From NCBI GenBank assembly GCA_016710365.1, contig JADJVW010000023.1, positions 62,001 through 126,000 of the forward strand: DNA of 64,000 nucleotides. The letters are read 5' to 3'. Positions 18,102 through 28,402 of the stretch are shown in pieces; the stretch's first letter is position 1, and each line of letters begins with the position of its first letter. Source of the DNA: Candidatus Caldilinea saccharophila. GTDB lineage: Bacteria; Chloroflexota; Anaerolineae; Caldilineales; Caldilineaceae. The translations under genes and the position numbers were made by a program. Below the pieces are notes generated by a model that saw only the letters and a list, made by a program, of their open reading frames with translations, was not told where the DNA came from and made no database searches.

Positions 18102-19292
18102 TCACACTTCCGCCATGACGCGCCCCATTGGCTGCGTCCGGTAGCCGCCCAACGCCGTCACGCGGTCGCGGAAGGCCGTGTCGCGGCGGCGCAACAAGGC
18201 CAACAGTGGCGCCAACAACGCGCTCTCGAAATACTCCACCGGGATCACCAGGTCGAAACGTTCCTGCATCACCGGCACAAAATCAAGGTTCAACGCCTGC
18301 GCGGCGGCCTGAATGCCCATGCCGCAGTCAGCCGCGCCTTGCGCCACCGCCGTCGCCACCGCCAGGTGGGTCGTCTCTTCGCGCGTATACCCTTGCACGC
18401 ACTGCGGGTCGATGCTGAGTTGGCGCAGTTGGTAGTCGAGCAGGACGCGCGTGCCCGCGCCTGATTGCCGGTTAACAAAGCGTACATCGTCCCGCTGCAG
18501 ATCGTTCAAGCCTGCGATCTGCTTCGGGTTGCCGCGCGCCACAAAGATGCCCTGCATCCGCTCCACAAACCCCACGATGACGGCATGCACGCCTTGTGGT
18601 GCGAGCAGCCGGCGCACCGGCCCGATGTTGAAATCGCCCGTTGCCTCGTCCAGCAGATGGCTGCCGGCCAGGTGCGCTTCATGCTGGATAAGCGCCATCA
18701 GCCCGAGCAAGCTGCCGACGTTGTTGGCGGCGAAACGCAACTCGGGGTGCTCAGCATGGAGCCAGTCGCCCAACAGGGTCAACGAAAGGTCGTGGCTGCC
18801 GATCATGCGGATGATGCGCTGCGCGTCGCTTCTGGCTGGCAACGCGGCGGGGCGCGCGGTCAGTTCTTCCTCCATGCCCAGCCCGGCGCGCAGGTGTAGG
18901 GCGGCGATGCCGGCATACAGGTTTGGCTGCGCTGTGATCAGCGTGGCGTTGAGCTGCATCGCCTGCGCTGCCAGCAAGAGCGAGTGCGCCATCTGCGCGT
19001 CGCCAAAGCCCGTCCCCCCGCCAATGCGCCCAAGATAGTGCGCGGCTTCGGCGTCGAAATCCACCACGACGAGCGGCAGCAAGAATTGCTCCAGCGCGTG
19101 TTGGTTGCGCACCACAGCATGGGAACGGCGTGCATAGGCGCTTAACGCCGCCACTGTCAACGCAGAGACAGCGACCTCGCCGGGTCGATATTGCTCCAGG
19201 GCGACTTGGACGAGGCGCGGCCGCGTGCGGATCAGAAACAGACAATAAGAAGTGTCCAGCAGCAGCCTGATCACACCCGATCCTGTCTTCAT
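18102..19292 (-). CDS. Degenerate PIN (VapC-like) domain fused to PBP-like molybdate/tungstate-sensing domain
   Basis: 396 residues in two parts. Residues 8-131 read as a VapC-type PIN fold (LLLDTSYCLFLIR, PGEVAVSALT, then LLLAAQAMQLNATLIT), but only the first catalytic Asp (Asp13) survives; the usual Glu is Ala49, the third acid is Ser104 and the fourth is Ala121/Gln122. Residues 165-396 are the PBP-like domain normally joined to a helix-turn-helix in molybdate/tungstate-type regulators: GSHDLSL, AGSHLLDEATGDFN, FVNRQSGAGTRVLLDY, HLAVATAVAQGAADCGMGI. A VapB-like gene lies 6 bases upstream. Inference: a VapBC pair turned into an oxyanion-responsive regulator of the adjacent tup operon. The nuclease is probably inactive. 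Confidence 0.8.
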   Translation of the reverse strand: MKTGSGVIRLLLDTSYCLFLIRTRPRLVQVALEQYRPGEVAVSALTVAALSAYARRSHAVVRNQHALEQFLLPLVVVDFDAEAAHYLGRIGGGTGFGDAQMAHSLLLAAQAMQLNATLITAQPNLYAGIAALHLRAGLGMEEELTARPAALPARSDAQRIIRMIGSHDLSLTLLGDWLHAEHPELRFAANNVGSLLGLMALIQHEAHLAGSHLLDEATGDFNIGPVRRLLAPQGVHAVIVGFVERMQGIFVARGNPKQIAGLNDLQRDDVRFVNRQSGAGTRVLLDYQLRQLSIDPQCVQGYTREETTHLAVATAVAQGAADCGMGIQAAAQALNLDFVPVMQERFDLVIPVEYFESALLAPLLALLRRRDTAFRDRVTALGGYRTQPMGRVMAEV

Positions 19293-19298
19293 TTGCGC

Positions 19299-19511
19299 TT
19301 ACCCACTTGCACCAGGGGATGGATCGACGCCAAAATCGTCGGTGAAGAGATCCAGGCTTGCAAAGAGGGTATCCCACGGCGCATGTTGCGGCAGCAGCAC
19401 CACTGCGTTGCCGGCGCGCTGGATGTAGACCCACTCCCCTTCGAAGCGAAAGTCTTTGGGCAGGCGCACGGCCTGGCTTTGTCCGTTGGGGAAAAGGCGC
19501 GCGGTTTGCAT
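19299..19511 (-). CDS. VapB/VagC-type antitoxin-like DNA-binding protein
   Basis: 70 residues. The N-terminal half is an AbrB/MazE-like swapped-hairpin domain with the VagC signature ARLFPNGQSQAVRLPKDF and VYIQRAGNAVVLLP. The C-terminal half, WDTLFASLDLFTDDF, is the amphipathic segment that wraps the toxin in VapBC pairs. GGAGG lies six bases before ATG 19511, and the PIN-PBP fusion starts 6 bases after the stop. In standard pairs the VapB-VapC complex binds its own operator; here the partner is a dead PIN joined to a ligand-binding domain. Confidence 0.85.
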   Translation of the reverse strand: MQTARLFPNGQSQAVRLPKDFRFEGEWVYIQRAGNAVVLLPQHAPWDTLFASLDLFTDDFGVDPSPGASG

Positions 19512-19540
19512 AACGTTCCTCCAAGGCAATCTATATGAAG

Positions 19541-19550
19541 AGTATATACT
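19541..19550. promoter_or_regulatory. Candidate operator upstream of the vapB-like gene
   Basis: The perfect palindrome AGTATATACT lies about 30 bases before the vapB-like start in an AT-rich patch (CTATATGAAGAGTATATACT). VapB dimers bind short palindromes overlapping their own promoter, so this is a plausible self-operator. A matching site was not searched for upstream of tupB. Confidence 0.4.
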
Positions 19551-19790
19551 ATCGTTGGAACAGGATCAAAACCAAAGAAATCATTCGGATGCATTCCAGG
19601 GTGCGTTACCTGTAGAATTTAAGGTCGGTTAACTGATTGCCAAAGCCGCGCCAAACCTTTGTTTTCCATAAAAGCCGCCAACTCCCCTTGATAGAGGTAA
19701 GCTTGTCTTTTATACTGAGGGCGCTGTAAAATTTGACCTTGCAGCCGGGCCTGATTTTGAAGGGTCACATTGTTTTGAAACGTTGCGAGC

Positions 19791-20030
19791 ATGAATTCAG
19801 AAAATTCGTCGTTTCCGTTGACGATGGTAAAACGTGGCCAGCCGGTGCGGCTGGCGAAAATTATGGCAGGACGCCAACTGACGCATCGGCTCACCGAGTT
19901 GGGGCTGACCCCCGGCGTCAATTTTGAGGTGCTGCACGACCACGGCGGCCCGCTGTTGCTGGCGGTGCGCGATTCTCGCCTGGCGCTTGGACGCGGCATG
20001 GCGAGCAAGATTCTCGTCGATGCAATATAA
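19791..20030 (+). CDS. feoA: Ferrous iron transport protein A
   Basis: 79 residues of the SH3-like FeoA fold: VRLAKIMAGRQLTHRLTELG, LTPGVNFEVL, GGPLLLAVRDSRLALGRGMA. It is a small cytoplasmic accessory protein for FeoB and lies 12 bases upstream of it. Neither ATG 19791 nor ATG 19824 has a strong ribosome site; the second would fit family N-termini better. The 260 bases upstream contain no other supported gene. Confidence 0.88.
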   Translation: MNSENSSFPLTMVKRGQPVRLAKIMAGRQLTHRLTELGLTPGVNFEVLHDHGGPLLLAVRDSRLALGRGMASKILVDAI

Positions 20031-20042
20031 AGCCAGCCCATT

Positions 20043-22344
20043 ATGCACGATATCGTGATCGCGCTGGTCGGCAACCCGAATGTCGGCAAGAGCACCGTCT
20101 TCAACGCGCTGACGGGTGCGGACCAGCACGTGGGCAACTGGCCCGGCAAGACCGTCGAAAAGCGCACCGGCCTGTTGCGGCCATTCGCAGCAGCGCGTGA
20201 GACGGACGGCAACGCCAGCGCGTATGCGCCGCGCAGTGAAGACCCACCCCGCATCACCATTGTCGATCTGCCGGGAACTTACAGCCTTTCAGCCTATTCG
20301 CGCGAGGAAGAGATCGCTCGCGACTTCATTGTCGAGGAGCGGCCGCACCTGGTCGTCAATGTCGTTGACGCCTCAAATCTCGAACGCAACCTCTACCTGA
20401 CCGCGCAGATCCTCGAAACGGGCGTCCCGCTGATTCTCGTCCTCAACATGCAGGATCAGGCCGACGCGCGCGGGATCAAGGTTGACTCGGCCCGGCTCTC
20501 CAGTCTACTGGGCAACACACCGGTGTTTCAGTTAGTGGCGCGCCGCGGACAGGGAATCGCTGCGCTGCGCGAGCGCATCGTGGCGGCGGCCAGCGCTGCA
20601 CAGCGTGCGGTATGACGGCGCCCCGGCTGCACGCGCGCGCTACACTTTACTTTCCATACGACGCCGCAATTGAAGCGAGATCGAGCGCGTCAGCGCTGCG
20701 ATTGACGGAGCGCCGCAGTTGGCGGCAAAGTATGCAGCGCGCTGGCTCGCCGTGCAACTGCTCGAAGGCGATGCTGCACTGCTGGCGAAGGTGAGTGATT
20801 TTCCGGACGCCGGCCAGGTCATCGCGGCGCTGGCGGAAAGCCGGGCGCGCCTGCAGCCGATCTACGGCGATGACATCGACGTGGCGCTGGTGGATCGCCG
20901 TTATGCGTTTGTGCATCGGGTTGTGCAGGACGCCGTGGTGCAGCGAGACGCACACCGCGTCAGCCCATCGGACAAGATCGACCGCGTGGTGACGCACCCA
21001 GTGTTAGGCATCCCCATTTTCCTGGCCCTGATGTGGCTGGTGTTCAAGATGACGATCGACGCGTCGGCGCCCCTGCTGGACTGGATCGAGCTGGTGATGG
21101 CCGGCCCGGTCACCAACTTGCTCGGCGCGCTGCTGAATAGCGTCAGGTTGGGCGGTGGTTGGGTGGAGAGTCTGCTTGTCGACGGCGTCGTGGCGGGCGT
21201 GGGCGGCGTGCTGGTCTTTATTCCGGTCATGTTTGCCCTCTATCTGGTGCTGGCGGTATTGGAAGATTGCGGCTACATGGCGCGCGCGGCGATGGTGATG
21301 GATCGCCCTATGCGCAAGATCGGCTTGCAAGGCAAGAGCTTTCTGCCGATGGTGGTCGGTTTTGGCTGCTCGGTGCCGGCGATCTATGCCACCCGCACGC
21401 TGGAAAATCGTCGCGACCGTCTCCTCACCGGGCTACTGACGCCCTTTATGAGTTGCAGCGCCCGTCTGCCGGTCTATGTGCTCTTTGCCGCGATCTTCTT
21501 TCCCCAGTATGCCAGCCTTGCCATCTTCGCCATGTATCTGCTCGGCATTGCCGTCGCCATCGGCATCGGGTTTTTGCTCAATCACACGCTGCTCAAGACA
21601 TCTGAACCGTCGCACTTCATCATGGAACTGCCGCCTTATCGCCTGCCGATGCTGCGCAATGTGTGGCGCCAGATGTGGGAGCGCACTGCCTCCTTTATTC
21701 GCAACGCCTGGACGATCATCCTGACCGTGAGCATCGTACTCTGGTTTCTGCTGGCGATCCCTGTGCGCGGCGAACATGCTACGTTTGGCGCGGTCGCGAT
21801 CGAAGACAGCGTCTTTGGTGCGGTGGCAGGCGCCGCGGCCCCGGTGTTTGCGCCGCTGGGCTTTGGTAGTTGGCAGGCAAGCGGCGCGTTGATCAGCGGG
21901 TTTGTCGCCAAGGAGGTGGTGGTGGCTACGCTGGCGCAAGTCTACCGCGTGGAACTGCCGGCGGCAGCAACGCCGCCTACGACGTTGCTCGAAGATGCTG
22001 CGCTTGTCGTGACAAGTTTTGGGCAGGCCATGCTTGACACGCTAAAGTCAATCCCGCGCATGGTCGGCATCGATCTCGCTGGAGCCGACGATGCGGCGGA
22101 GCCGACCGCACTGATGCGTGCGGTGCAGACCGATTTCGCGGCGGCGAGCGGTGGACACGGCGCGCTGGCCGGTCTGGCGTTTATGGTCTTCGTGCTGCTC
22201 TACACACCTTGTATGGCGGCCGTCGCCGCGGCAAAACATGAATTTGGCGTAAAATGGATGTGGGTCAGCGTGCTGGGGCAATTTGCCGTTGCCTGGTTGG
22301 CGGCGTTCATCGTCTTTCAGGGCGGCAGGTGGTTGCTAGGATAA
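20043..22344 (+). CDS. feoB: Ferrous iron transporter B, two one-base slips
   Basis: The N-terminal G domain is complete: G1 GNPNVGKST, G3 DLPGTYSLS and G4 NMQD. After AAQRAV (20612) the frame moves by one, and again near 20670, before the helical spacer SAAIDGAPQLAAKYAARWLA and the membrane part with VGFGCSVPAIYATRT, the Cys/Gly gate motif, and GFVAKEVVVATLAQVY. Each slip equals one missing base; the restored length is about 767 residues, as expected for FeoB. It imports Fe2+ through the inner membrane driven by GTP. The gene lies between feoA and feoC in one operon. Confidence 0.92.
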
Positions 22345-22350
22345 ACAGCT

Positions 22351-22629
22351 ATGTTATGGAAAATATTGCACGAAATCGAGGCGGCGCAAGGGCCGCTCGA
22401 CCTCAACGAACTCAGCCGCCGGCTCGATGTGGATCGCAGCGTGCTGGACGGCATGATCCAATTCTGGGTGCGCAAAGGCCGGCTGGTGGACGATGCGAGC
22501 GTTGCAGGGCAGGCGACCACCGTGTGCGCCAGCCACACCTGTGGCAGAAACTGCCCAAGTTCTCCAGCCTGCCCCTTCACAATGAAACTGCCGCGCACGA
22601 TTTCGCTGATCCCGCTTGATGCAGACTGA
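22351..22629 (+). CDS. feoC: FeoC-like transcriptional regulator
   Basis: 92 residues. Residues 1-50 form a winged-helix pattern (LHEIEAAQGPLDLNELSRRL, then MIQFWVRKGRLVDD). A cysteine cluster follows, Cys59, Cys64, Cys68 and Cys74 (CASHTCGRNCPSSPAC), which in FeoC proteins can hold an oxygen-sensitive Fe-S cluster. It starts 6 bases after feoB. It may control Feo abundance or FeoB stability. Confidence 0.85.
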   Translation: MLWKILHEIEAAQGPLDLNELSRRLDVDRSVLDGMIQFWVRKGRLVDDASVAGQATTVCASHTCGRNCPSSPACPFTMKLPRTISLIPLDAD

Positions 22630-22693
22630 CCGCGCCTATCTTCGCTGACAAGCTTAGATCAGCCAACAACTGGTTATCCACACCCTTGGTTCC

Positions 22694-22726
22694 ACAAGCC
22701 GAGCTTCTTCAAGAAGCTCGGCTTGT
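22694..22726 (+). terminator. Terminator after feoABC
   Basis: A perfect 16-bp stem, ACAAGCCGAGCTTCTT with its complement, closes 65 bases after the feoC stop. It separates the feo operon from the padR promoter that starts only four bases further on. Confidence 0.75.
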
Positions 22727-22729
22727 CAT

Positions 22730-22758
22730 TTGACAAAGCGTTGGCTGTCGCCTACAAT
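22730..22758 (+). promoter_or_regulatory. Sigma-70-type promoter for padR-modAB
   Basis: A perfect TTGACA (22730-22735), 17-base spacer and TACAAT (22753-22758), 45 bases before the padR start. It is the clearest consensus promoter in the window. The AT-rich segment to the start codon is a likely PadR operator zone. Confidence 0.8.
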
Positions 22759-22802
22759 TTTCATACTCAAACTCTATATACTTATTCTTTGAATACTCGG
22801 TC

Positions 22803-23351
22803 ATGCGCGCATCTGCACCTTTCCTAACAATTGAACAGGCCTTGTTGGGCTTTGTCTATGCGCGCCCCTTGCATGGCTATGAGATTTATCGGCAATTGTC
22901 CTCTGCGAGCGGGCTATGGCAAGTCTGGCGATTGAAACAGAGCCAGCTCTACGCGCTGCTCACGAAGTTGGAGGGCGAGCACTACCTCACCGCCACGCTG
23001 CAGCCACAAGATGCACGGCCGCCGCGCAAACTCTACGCGCTCAGTGAAGCCGGGCGCAACGCCTTTGACCAGTGGCTGAAGACTCCGGTGCCGCACGGCC
23101 GCCAGATGCGGATTGAGTTTCTTGCCAAGCTTTATTTTGCCCAGCGCCAAGATTCAGTCATGGCGCTGCAACTCCTTGACCAGCAGGCCCTTGTTTGCCA
23201 CCAATGGTTGGAAGCACACCAGGCGCAAGACGCGGCGAAGCAAGGGGAGGACTTCTTTGTGTACGCCGTACAACAGTTTCGAACCAGCCAGGTCGAAGCC
23301 TTTCTGGCCTGGCTGGCGATATGCCGACGCGCATTGGAAGCGTCCGTGTGA
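22803..23351 (+). CDS. PadR family transcriptional regulator
   Basis: 182 residues. The N-terminal winged helix reads LLGFVYARPLHGYEIYRQL and QSQLYALLTKLEGEHYL, ending in RKLYALSEAGRNAFDQWL, the PadR/PF03551 pattern. The C-terminal helices (QLLDQQALVCHQWLEAHQ) are the dimerisation part of the long PadR class. It sits 48 bases upstream of modA behind its own promoter and is the obvious candidate to control molybdate uptake; the ligand is unknown. Confidence 0.87.
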   Translation: MRASAPFLTIEQALLGFVYARPLHGYEIYRQLSSASGLWQVWRLKQSQLYALLTKLEGEHYLTATLQPQDARPPRKLYALSEAGRNAFDQWLKTPVPHGRQMRIEFLAKLYFAQRQDSVMALQLLDQQALVCHQWLEAHQAQDAAKQGEDFFVYAVQQFRTSQVEAFLAWLAICRRALEASV

Positions 23352-23399
23352 AAAATCAAAATACCAGCAGAATCAAAAGATGTGTACAGGAAGGATCTT

Positions 23400-24244
23400 A
23401 TGCGCAGTCTAATTCGTAAGATAGTTGTTTTGTTGACACTGAGTTCAGTTGTGCTGGGGTGTGCGCCGGTTGCGCCTTCGTTACAGAATTCGGCGTCGGC
23501 GGGTGGCGATGTCGCGGCTGGCGCGACCACGCTCACTATCTTTGCCGCCGCCTCGCTGACTGACGCCTTCAATGAAATCGGCGAGGTTTTTGTTGCAGAT
23601 CATCCGAACACAGAATTGATTTTTAACTTTGCCGGCTCCAACCACTGGCCACGCAGATCGGGGAAGGCGCGCCGGCGGATGTCTTTGCCTCTGCCAACCT
23701 CAAGCAGATGAACGTTGCGATCGAGAGTGGTCGCATCATCACCGATGCGCAACGCACCTTTGCCCACAATCGACTGGTGGTTGTCACACCAAGCGACAAC
23801 CCGGCTGGACTTATTGATCTGCAGGGATTAGCGACGCCGGGCGTGAAGATCGTTTTTGCCGCCAAAGAGGCGCCGGTCGGTCAATATTCACTCGATTTTC
23901 TAGAAAAAGCCGACGCTGACGGGAGCCTTGGCGCTGATTTCAAAGATGCCGTGATTACCAACGTTGTTTCTTACGAACAAAATGTGCGCGCCGTGCTGGC
24001 AAAGGTGGCGCTAGGCGAAGCTGACGCAGGCATTGTCTATCAGTCCGACGTTGCCGCCGGCGAGCAAGCGGCAGTCGGCCAAATCCAGATTCCCGACAAC
24101 CTCAATACGATTGCCGACTATCCGATGGCGGCGGTGAATGACAGCCCGCACCTGGCGCTGGCCCAAGCATTTGTGGATACCGTATTGGCGCCGGCAGGGC
24201 AGCAGATTCTAACCCAATATGGCTTCGTCCCTGCAAGCCAGTAA
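23400..24244 (+). CDS. modA: Molybdate ABC transporter substrate-binding lipoprotein, one-base slip
   Basis: A lipoprotein signal peptide ends in SSVVLGC. The mature start LTIFAAASLTDAFNEIG is the ModA oxyanion loop. At 23645 the frame changes: one missing base after TCCAACCA restores the ModA sequence that continues LATQIGEGAPADVFASAN. The second part includes GQYSLDFLEKA and AGIVYQSDV. Restored length is about 281 residues. ATG 23400 follows AGGAAGG. It binds molybdate for the ModB permease encoded next. Confidence 0.9.
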
Positions 24245-24278
24245 TGCCGATAACGAACCGATTGGGGTGCAGGTGCGC

Positions 24279-25106
24279 ATGGAATTGAGGCTACCCAGGG
24301 TGAGCGTGCGTCGGCAGGAGGATAGGCGAGCGACGCTTTGGCTCCTGTTTCTCTCCGCACCAATGCTGATCTTTCTAGTTTGGCCGCTGGTGGCGTTGGT
24401 GACCCGCATCCCTTTATCGTTGCTGATCGAGAACCTAAGCAACCTGGAAGTGATTCAGGCCATCCGTCTCAGCCTGACGACGACCGCGCTCAGCACGAGC
24501 ACGGCGCTGTTGTTTGGCACGCCGCTGGCTTATCTGCTGGCGCGACGCGATTTTCGGGGCCGCGCCAGCATCGATACGCTGATCGACCTGCCGATGGTGT
24601 TGCCGCCTTCGGTGGCCGGCATTGCCCTCTTGATCGCCTTTGGGCGGCGCGGCTGGCTGGGCGCCGCGCTCAATGATCTTGGCCTGAGCCTGGCGTTTAC
24701 GACAGCCGCGGTGGTGATGGCGCAAATTTTCGTGGCCGCGCCCTTTTACATTAAAGCAGCCATTGCAGGATTCGCCGGCGTGGATCGCGATCTGGAAAAG
24801 GCTGCCGCCATTGACGGCGCCAACGCGTGGCAGATCTTTCGCCATATCACCGCGCCGCTGGCGCGATCCGCGCTTTTTGGCGGCGCGGTCATGACGTGGG
24901 CGCGTGCATTGGGCGAGTTCGGGGCCACGATCATTTTTGCGGGCAACTTTCCTGGCCGGACGCAGACCATGCCGCTGGCAATTTACATCGGGCTTGAGTT
25001 GGAATTGAGCGTCGCGCTGACGCTGTCAGCCATCCTGCTGGCGACTTCGTTTCTCGTGCTCTTTGTCGTCAAGCGCTTGTTACGCCAGCAACTCAGCGCC
25101 GTGTAG
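24279..25106 (+). CDS. modB: Molybdate ABC transporter permease
   Basis: About 275 residues from ATG 24279 (the frame is open from 24219). Six membrane segments and the ModB motifs LIDLPMVLPPSVAGIAL, the cytoplasmic coupling loop AAAIDGANAWQIFRHITAPLA and RALGEFGATIIFAGN are seen. No modC ATPase follows; moeA converges at 18 bases distance. The ATPase may be elsewhere, or TupC could be shared. The last 14 bases are tandemly duplicated just beyond the stop (25108-25121). Confidence 0.88.
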   Translation: MELRLPRVSVRRQEDRRATLWLLFLSAPMLIFLVWPLVALVTRIPLSLLIENLSNLEVIQAIRLSLTTTALSTSTALLFGTPLAYLLARRDFRGRASIDTLIDLPMVLPPSVAGIALLIAFGRRGWLGAALNDLGLSLAFTTAAVVMAQIFVAAPFYIKAAIAGFAGVDRDLEKAAAIDGANAWQIFRHITAPLARSALFGGAVMTWARALGEFGATIIFAGNFPGRTQTMPLAIYIGLELELSVALTLSAILLATSFLVLFVVKRLLRQQLSAV

Positions 25107-25123
25107 ATCAGCGCCGTGTAGGT

Positions 25124-26349
<1,226 letters not shown>

Positions 26350-26353
<4 letters not shown>

Positions 26354-27009
26354 CGATCGGTCTCCTCTGCAAGTAAAGGTAACGCGGCCTGCCATGCCTC
26401 CGGCGTGTTGGCGTTGACAAAAGAATGCAGCCGCGGATCAACAGCGCGCAGTTCAGGCTCCGTCACATAACGGGTGCGCACGTCGCTCATAAAGCTGATC
26501 ACGCGTCGCTGCCCCTGCGCCAGTTGCGACTCGATCGCAGGCAGGCAACGGCGATGATAGAGGGCATGGAGTGGCTCCGCGTAGCCGTCCACCATCGGCA
26601 CGATGGCATCCCACTGGTTGGCCGTCGCATCCGGCGCCGCGGCAAACCGCGCGAGCAAGGCGAACACTGCCGGGCTTACGAGCGGCAGGTCGCAGGCGAC
26701 GACGATGGCCCAGCCGTTGATCTGTTGCAAACCGGTGGCAATGCCGCCCAGTGTGCCCGTGTCGGGGTAGGCGTCGGCTACGAAGATCGCCTGCGCCGGC
26801 AACTGGGCCTGTGCGGGCAGGCCAGGGTCGTTAGTCACCACGATCACGCGGCCGAGAGGCAGCCCGGCGAGCCGGCGCGCCATGTGGGCGATCAAGGGCG
26901 TTGCATCAGGCGGCACGGGCAACAGCGCTTTGGGTCGCCCCATACGCCGGCTTTCACCGCCGGCGTTGATGATCAGGTCGAGGCGTAACAAATCAGCGGA
27001 TTCCGTCAT
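26350..27009 (-). CDS. mobA: Molybdenum cofactor guanylyltransferase-type nucleotidyltransferase
   Basis: 219 residues. The nucleotide-binding signature is INAGGESRRMGRPKALLP (LAGGxSxRMGxxK in the family), followed by DTGTLGGIATGLQ and VVACDLPLVSPAV with the metal-binding Asp. The C-terminal segment RRVISFMSDVRTRYV and FVNANTPEA is typical of MobA. It links GMP to molybdopterin to give the dinucleotide cofactor; a MocA-like CTP enzyme is less likely. It is coupled to moeA by ATGA. Confidence 0.87.
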
Positions 27010-27054
27010 GAAGTTTTCCCTCAAAGTCTCCCCTTCTCCCTGTCTCCCCCTCTC

Positions 27055-28239
27055 CTAACTCTCCAGCCTGCCCGTTTTCTCCACTGTCTCCGTAAAGGTT
27101 ACGCCGGCGCGGGCAAGCTCGGCGACGAGTTCGCGGAAGAGGTCGCCGGTGAGCAGCTTTTCAGGCGTAACCCAGCCAATGGCGCTAAATGCCCCGCGCG
27201 CGGCCATGCGTGCGACGATGGCGCCGGTAAAGGCAGTGACGCGCGCCATCGACGTGAAGCCGAGCGTTTCGTCGAATCGATCCACCATGTCGATCGCATA
27301 ACGGCGCGGAAAGCCGTCCTTGACGCCGCTTGCCTCAACGCGGAAGATCGTCAGATCGCGATCGTCTTCCTGCATCTTGACGTGTGGATAGAGCACCGCG
27401 TCGACGAGATATTTGGGCGCCACTGCCACGCCATCCACGTCAACCGGTGTGACGCTCAGCAATCCCAGTTCGCGCAAGGCCGTCGCTTTGGCGGCATAGC
27501 CGGGCCAGCGCACGGTCTTCTGCGTGCCGAGTTTGAGGCTTTTGAGCGCGTCCAGCTCCAGCAGCCACGGCATGAAGCCTTCGTGCCACGCCTCGACCTC
27601 GCCGACGCCCTCGCACTGGAAGGTCTCGACGCCTGAATAGCGCGGCGTGGCGCGCAGTGCACCATGTTCGGCAATGCGCGCATCGTATTCGCGCAAGGGC
27701 AGGCGTTTGCCGCCAAAGACGATCCGATAGTTCAGCGGGCCGTCGGGCTGGAGGGGAATGCCGCCGCATTTGATGTGCAACTCGTCGGCGCGGTCAAGCT
27801 TCTCGGCCAGATAGCGCGCCATGATCTCGGTGAGGCCAGGCTCAACACCGCAGCCGGGGATCACCAATGCACGGTTCTCCTCGGCGAGCCGTTTGAGTTC
27901 GGGCAACTCAGCATCCGCCGGCCAGCTCAGGTCGATCCACGGGGTGCGCGCGGCCATCGCCGCGCGCACCCCGTGCGGGATAATCGCACTCGGCAGCGCG
28001 GCCACCACCGCGTCGTGCTGCGCCATGAGGCTGGCGGCAGCCTGCTGGTCGGCCAAGTCGACGACTGCTGTGCTCAAGCGCGCGGGATTGGCGAGCAATG
28101 GCGTCAATCTCGCCTGGGCGGCGGCCAGTTGCGCGGCGTCTTTATCGGCCAGCGTCACCTGCGCCACGCGCGGGTCGGTCAGTGCGTTGTACGCGGCAGC
28201 CGGCCCCATCAGCCCGCTTCCCATTACCAGAATCTGCAT
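27055..28239 (-). CDS. Saccharopine dehydrogenase family oxidoreductase
   Basis: 394 residues. The N-terminal Rossmann loop is ILVMGSGLMGPAAAYNAL, with VTLADKD as the end of the second strand. PGCGVEPGLTEIMA and the following catalytic-domain segments match the saccharopine dehydrogenase NADP-binding/C-terminal pair, often called lysine 6-dehydrogenase-like in Chloroflexi and Deinococcus. It is the first gene of a short group that reads towards mobA, though an octamer repeat lies between them. The substrate is unknown. Confidence 0.82.
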   Translation of the reverse strand: MQILVMGSGLMGPAAAYNALTDPRVAQVTLADKDAAQLAAAQARLTPLLANPARLSTAVVDLADQQAAASLMAQHDAVVAALPSAIIPHGVRAAMAARTPWIDLSWPADAELPELKRLAEENRALVIPGCGVEPGLTEIMARYLAEKLDRADELHIKCGGIPLQPDGPLNYRIVFGGKRLPLREYDARIAEHGALRATPRYSGVETFQCEGVGEVEAWHEGFMPWLLELDALKSLKLGTQKTVRWPGYAAKATALRELGLLSVTPVDVDGVAVAPKYLVDAVLYPHVKMQEDDRDLTIFRVEASGVKDGFPRRYAIDMVDRFDETLGFTSMARVTAFTGAIVARMAARGAFSAIGWVTPEKLLTGDLFRELVAELARAGVTFTETVEKTGRLES

Positions 28240-28276
28240 ATCACACCTCGTTTTTGTGCTTTAGGTTTTTCCCACA

Positions 28277-28305
28277 TTGACAAGAGTCGCTGCGGTGTGT
28301 AGGAT
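28277..28305 (+). promoter_or_regulatory. Promoter for the peptide-type ABC importer
   Basis: TTGACA (28277-28282), 17 bases and TAGGAT (28300-28305), about 100 bases before the permease gene and 38 bases from the start of the divergent dehydrogenase gene. Confidence 0.6.
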
Positions 28306-28402
28306 ACCGTCCAATTCAACGCCGAACCAAATCGCATCACCTGAAATTCCGTCACCCGATTTCTGCTGCACGGTCGAACCGACCTGAACACCGATTTACA
28401 CC

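Noticed and set aside
19619..19793. Possible 57-residue minus-strand protein before feoA
   Set aside because: It has an ATG overlapping the feoA start but no ribosome site, no recognised family and no partner; it may be chance or a relic.
20600..20720. Programmed frameshifting or split feoB genes
   Set aside because: No slippery heptamer was found, and the same kind of slip affects at least nine other unrelated genes, so assembly error is more likely.
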